Of a DNA stretch of 6,092 nucleotides, positions 5,829-6,092 are shown in pieces. Location of the stretch: contig SYEN01000083.1 of NCBI GenBank assembly GCA_005800795.1, positions 1 through 6,092 on the forward strand, written 5' to 3'. Under the pieces are notes generated by a model. The model was not told where the DNA came from. It searched no databases and was given only the letters and a program-made list of their open reading frames with translations. Source of the DNA: Burkholderiales bacterium (GTDB lineage: Bacteria > Pseudomonadota > Gammaproteobacteria > Burkholderiales > SG8-41). The stretch's first letter is position 1; each line of letters starts with the position of its first letter. Both the position numbers and the translations under genes were made by a program.

Positions 5829-6092
5829 ATGCTAGAATTTGCCGATGTATCAAACTCGGCGCTACATGCATTGAGGGGCAGCGGACAGACTTGCCCCGCA
5901 CGGCCCATCCGCGTGGTGGTGCCGTTTTGGATGGGCGGCGGCACCGACATCGCCACACGCGCGGTGGCGCAAAAACTTCCCGAAAGTTTCGCGCAGCAAG
6001 TGATCGTCGAAAACAGGCCGGGCGCGGCCAGCGCCGAACAATTCAGCGCGATGTTCCGCAACGAGATTGCGACGTGGGCAAACGGGGTGAAG
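5829..6092 (+). pseudogene. Bug/TctC binding-protein relic: N-terminal motif fused to C-terminus, large internal deletion (runs off window)
   Basis: The frame is open from an ATG at 5829 through the window end (88 codons). From 5901 it reads RPIRVVVPFWMGGGTDIATRA..., then QQVIVENRPGAAS. This is the unmistakable beginning of a mature Bug protein, comparable to residues 42-85 of the binding protein encoded at 4281-5285. Without a break it continues AEQFSAMFRNEIATWANGVK, the extreme C-terminal helix of the same family (compare residues 308-327 there). About 220 residues, or roughly 660 bp, are missing at about 6021-6035. The 24 residues before 5901 contain no hydrophobic signal peptide, so the 5' end is also damaged or replaced. 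No Shine-Dalgarno precedes the ATG. The product could not form the two-lobed binding fold and would not be exported. The junction is in frame at GAAS/AEQF, where both flanks carry A/S-rich codons, consistent with a short-homology deletion. The 3' end is outside the window. Confidence 0.85.
5830..5838 (+). promoter_or_regulatory. Possible extended -10 promoter element (TGCTAGAAT)
   Basis: TGC followed by TAGAAT matches the TGn-TATAAT extended -10 pattern at 5 of 6 core bases. The -35 region at normal spacing is poor, which an extended -10 can tolerate. It reads toward the Bug relic. A start near 5844-5845 would lie downstream of the ATG at 5829, excluding that codon from the transcript. It was found by eye in a short divergent spacer and is unproven. 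Confidence 0.3.

Noticed and set aside
5774..6061. 95-residue minus-strand frame at the right edge
   Set aside because: It lies opposite the plus-strand Bug relic and overlaps the start of the membrane-protein gene; its translation shows no family features.

Overview
The window looks like chromosomal DNA of a betaproteobacterium, most likely Burkholderiales. The reasons are moderately high GC coding sequence, a queG homologue of proteobacterial type, a Bug/TctC-type periplasmic binding protein plus a fragment of a second one (a family hugely expanded in Burkholderiales), and paired TTCCCGCG/CGCGGGAA palindromic repeats typical of these genomes. This is inference from content; no rRNA or other phylogenetic marker is present.

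Layout from left to right. At 1-441 (+) is the 3' end of queG, which finishes inside a 20-bp tandem duplication. At 442-657 is a convergent intergenic region holding an AT-rich tract and a perfect 26-bp inverted repeat pair (REPIN-like). At 658-5285, all on the minus strand, is a compact five-gene operon, transcribed in the order: Bug/TctC binding protein, class III (CaiB/BaiF) CoA-transferase, thiolase-superfamily protein, DUF35 zinc-ribbon/OB-fold protein, enoyl-CoA hydratase. Successive genes overlap by 1, 4 and 4 nt, and the last gap is 11 nt. At 5382-5786 (-) is a small unrecognised membrane protein. At 5829-6092 (+) is a relic of another Bug gene, in which the start of the mature domain is joined in frame to the extreme C-terminus; it runs off the window.

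How the genes may work together. The binding protein captures a carboxylate in the periplasm, the CoA-transferase turns it into its CoA thioester, the hydratase adds water to an alpha,beta double bond, and the thiolase-like/DUF35 pair cleaves the product. By eye, the thiolase-like protein lacks the nucleophilic Cys and the other canonical thiolase catalytic residues. No acyl-CoA or 3-hydroxyacyl-CoA dehydrogenase lies in the cluster. A hydration plus retro-aldol route, like that of the actinobacterial Ltp2/ChsH2-DUF35 system, therefore fits better than classical beta-oxidation. The substrate cannot be read from the sequence. This candidate aldolase-type side-chain cleavage operon is the most interesting item here; the Bug deletion relic is second.
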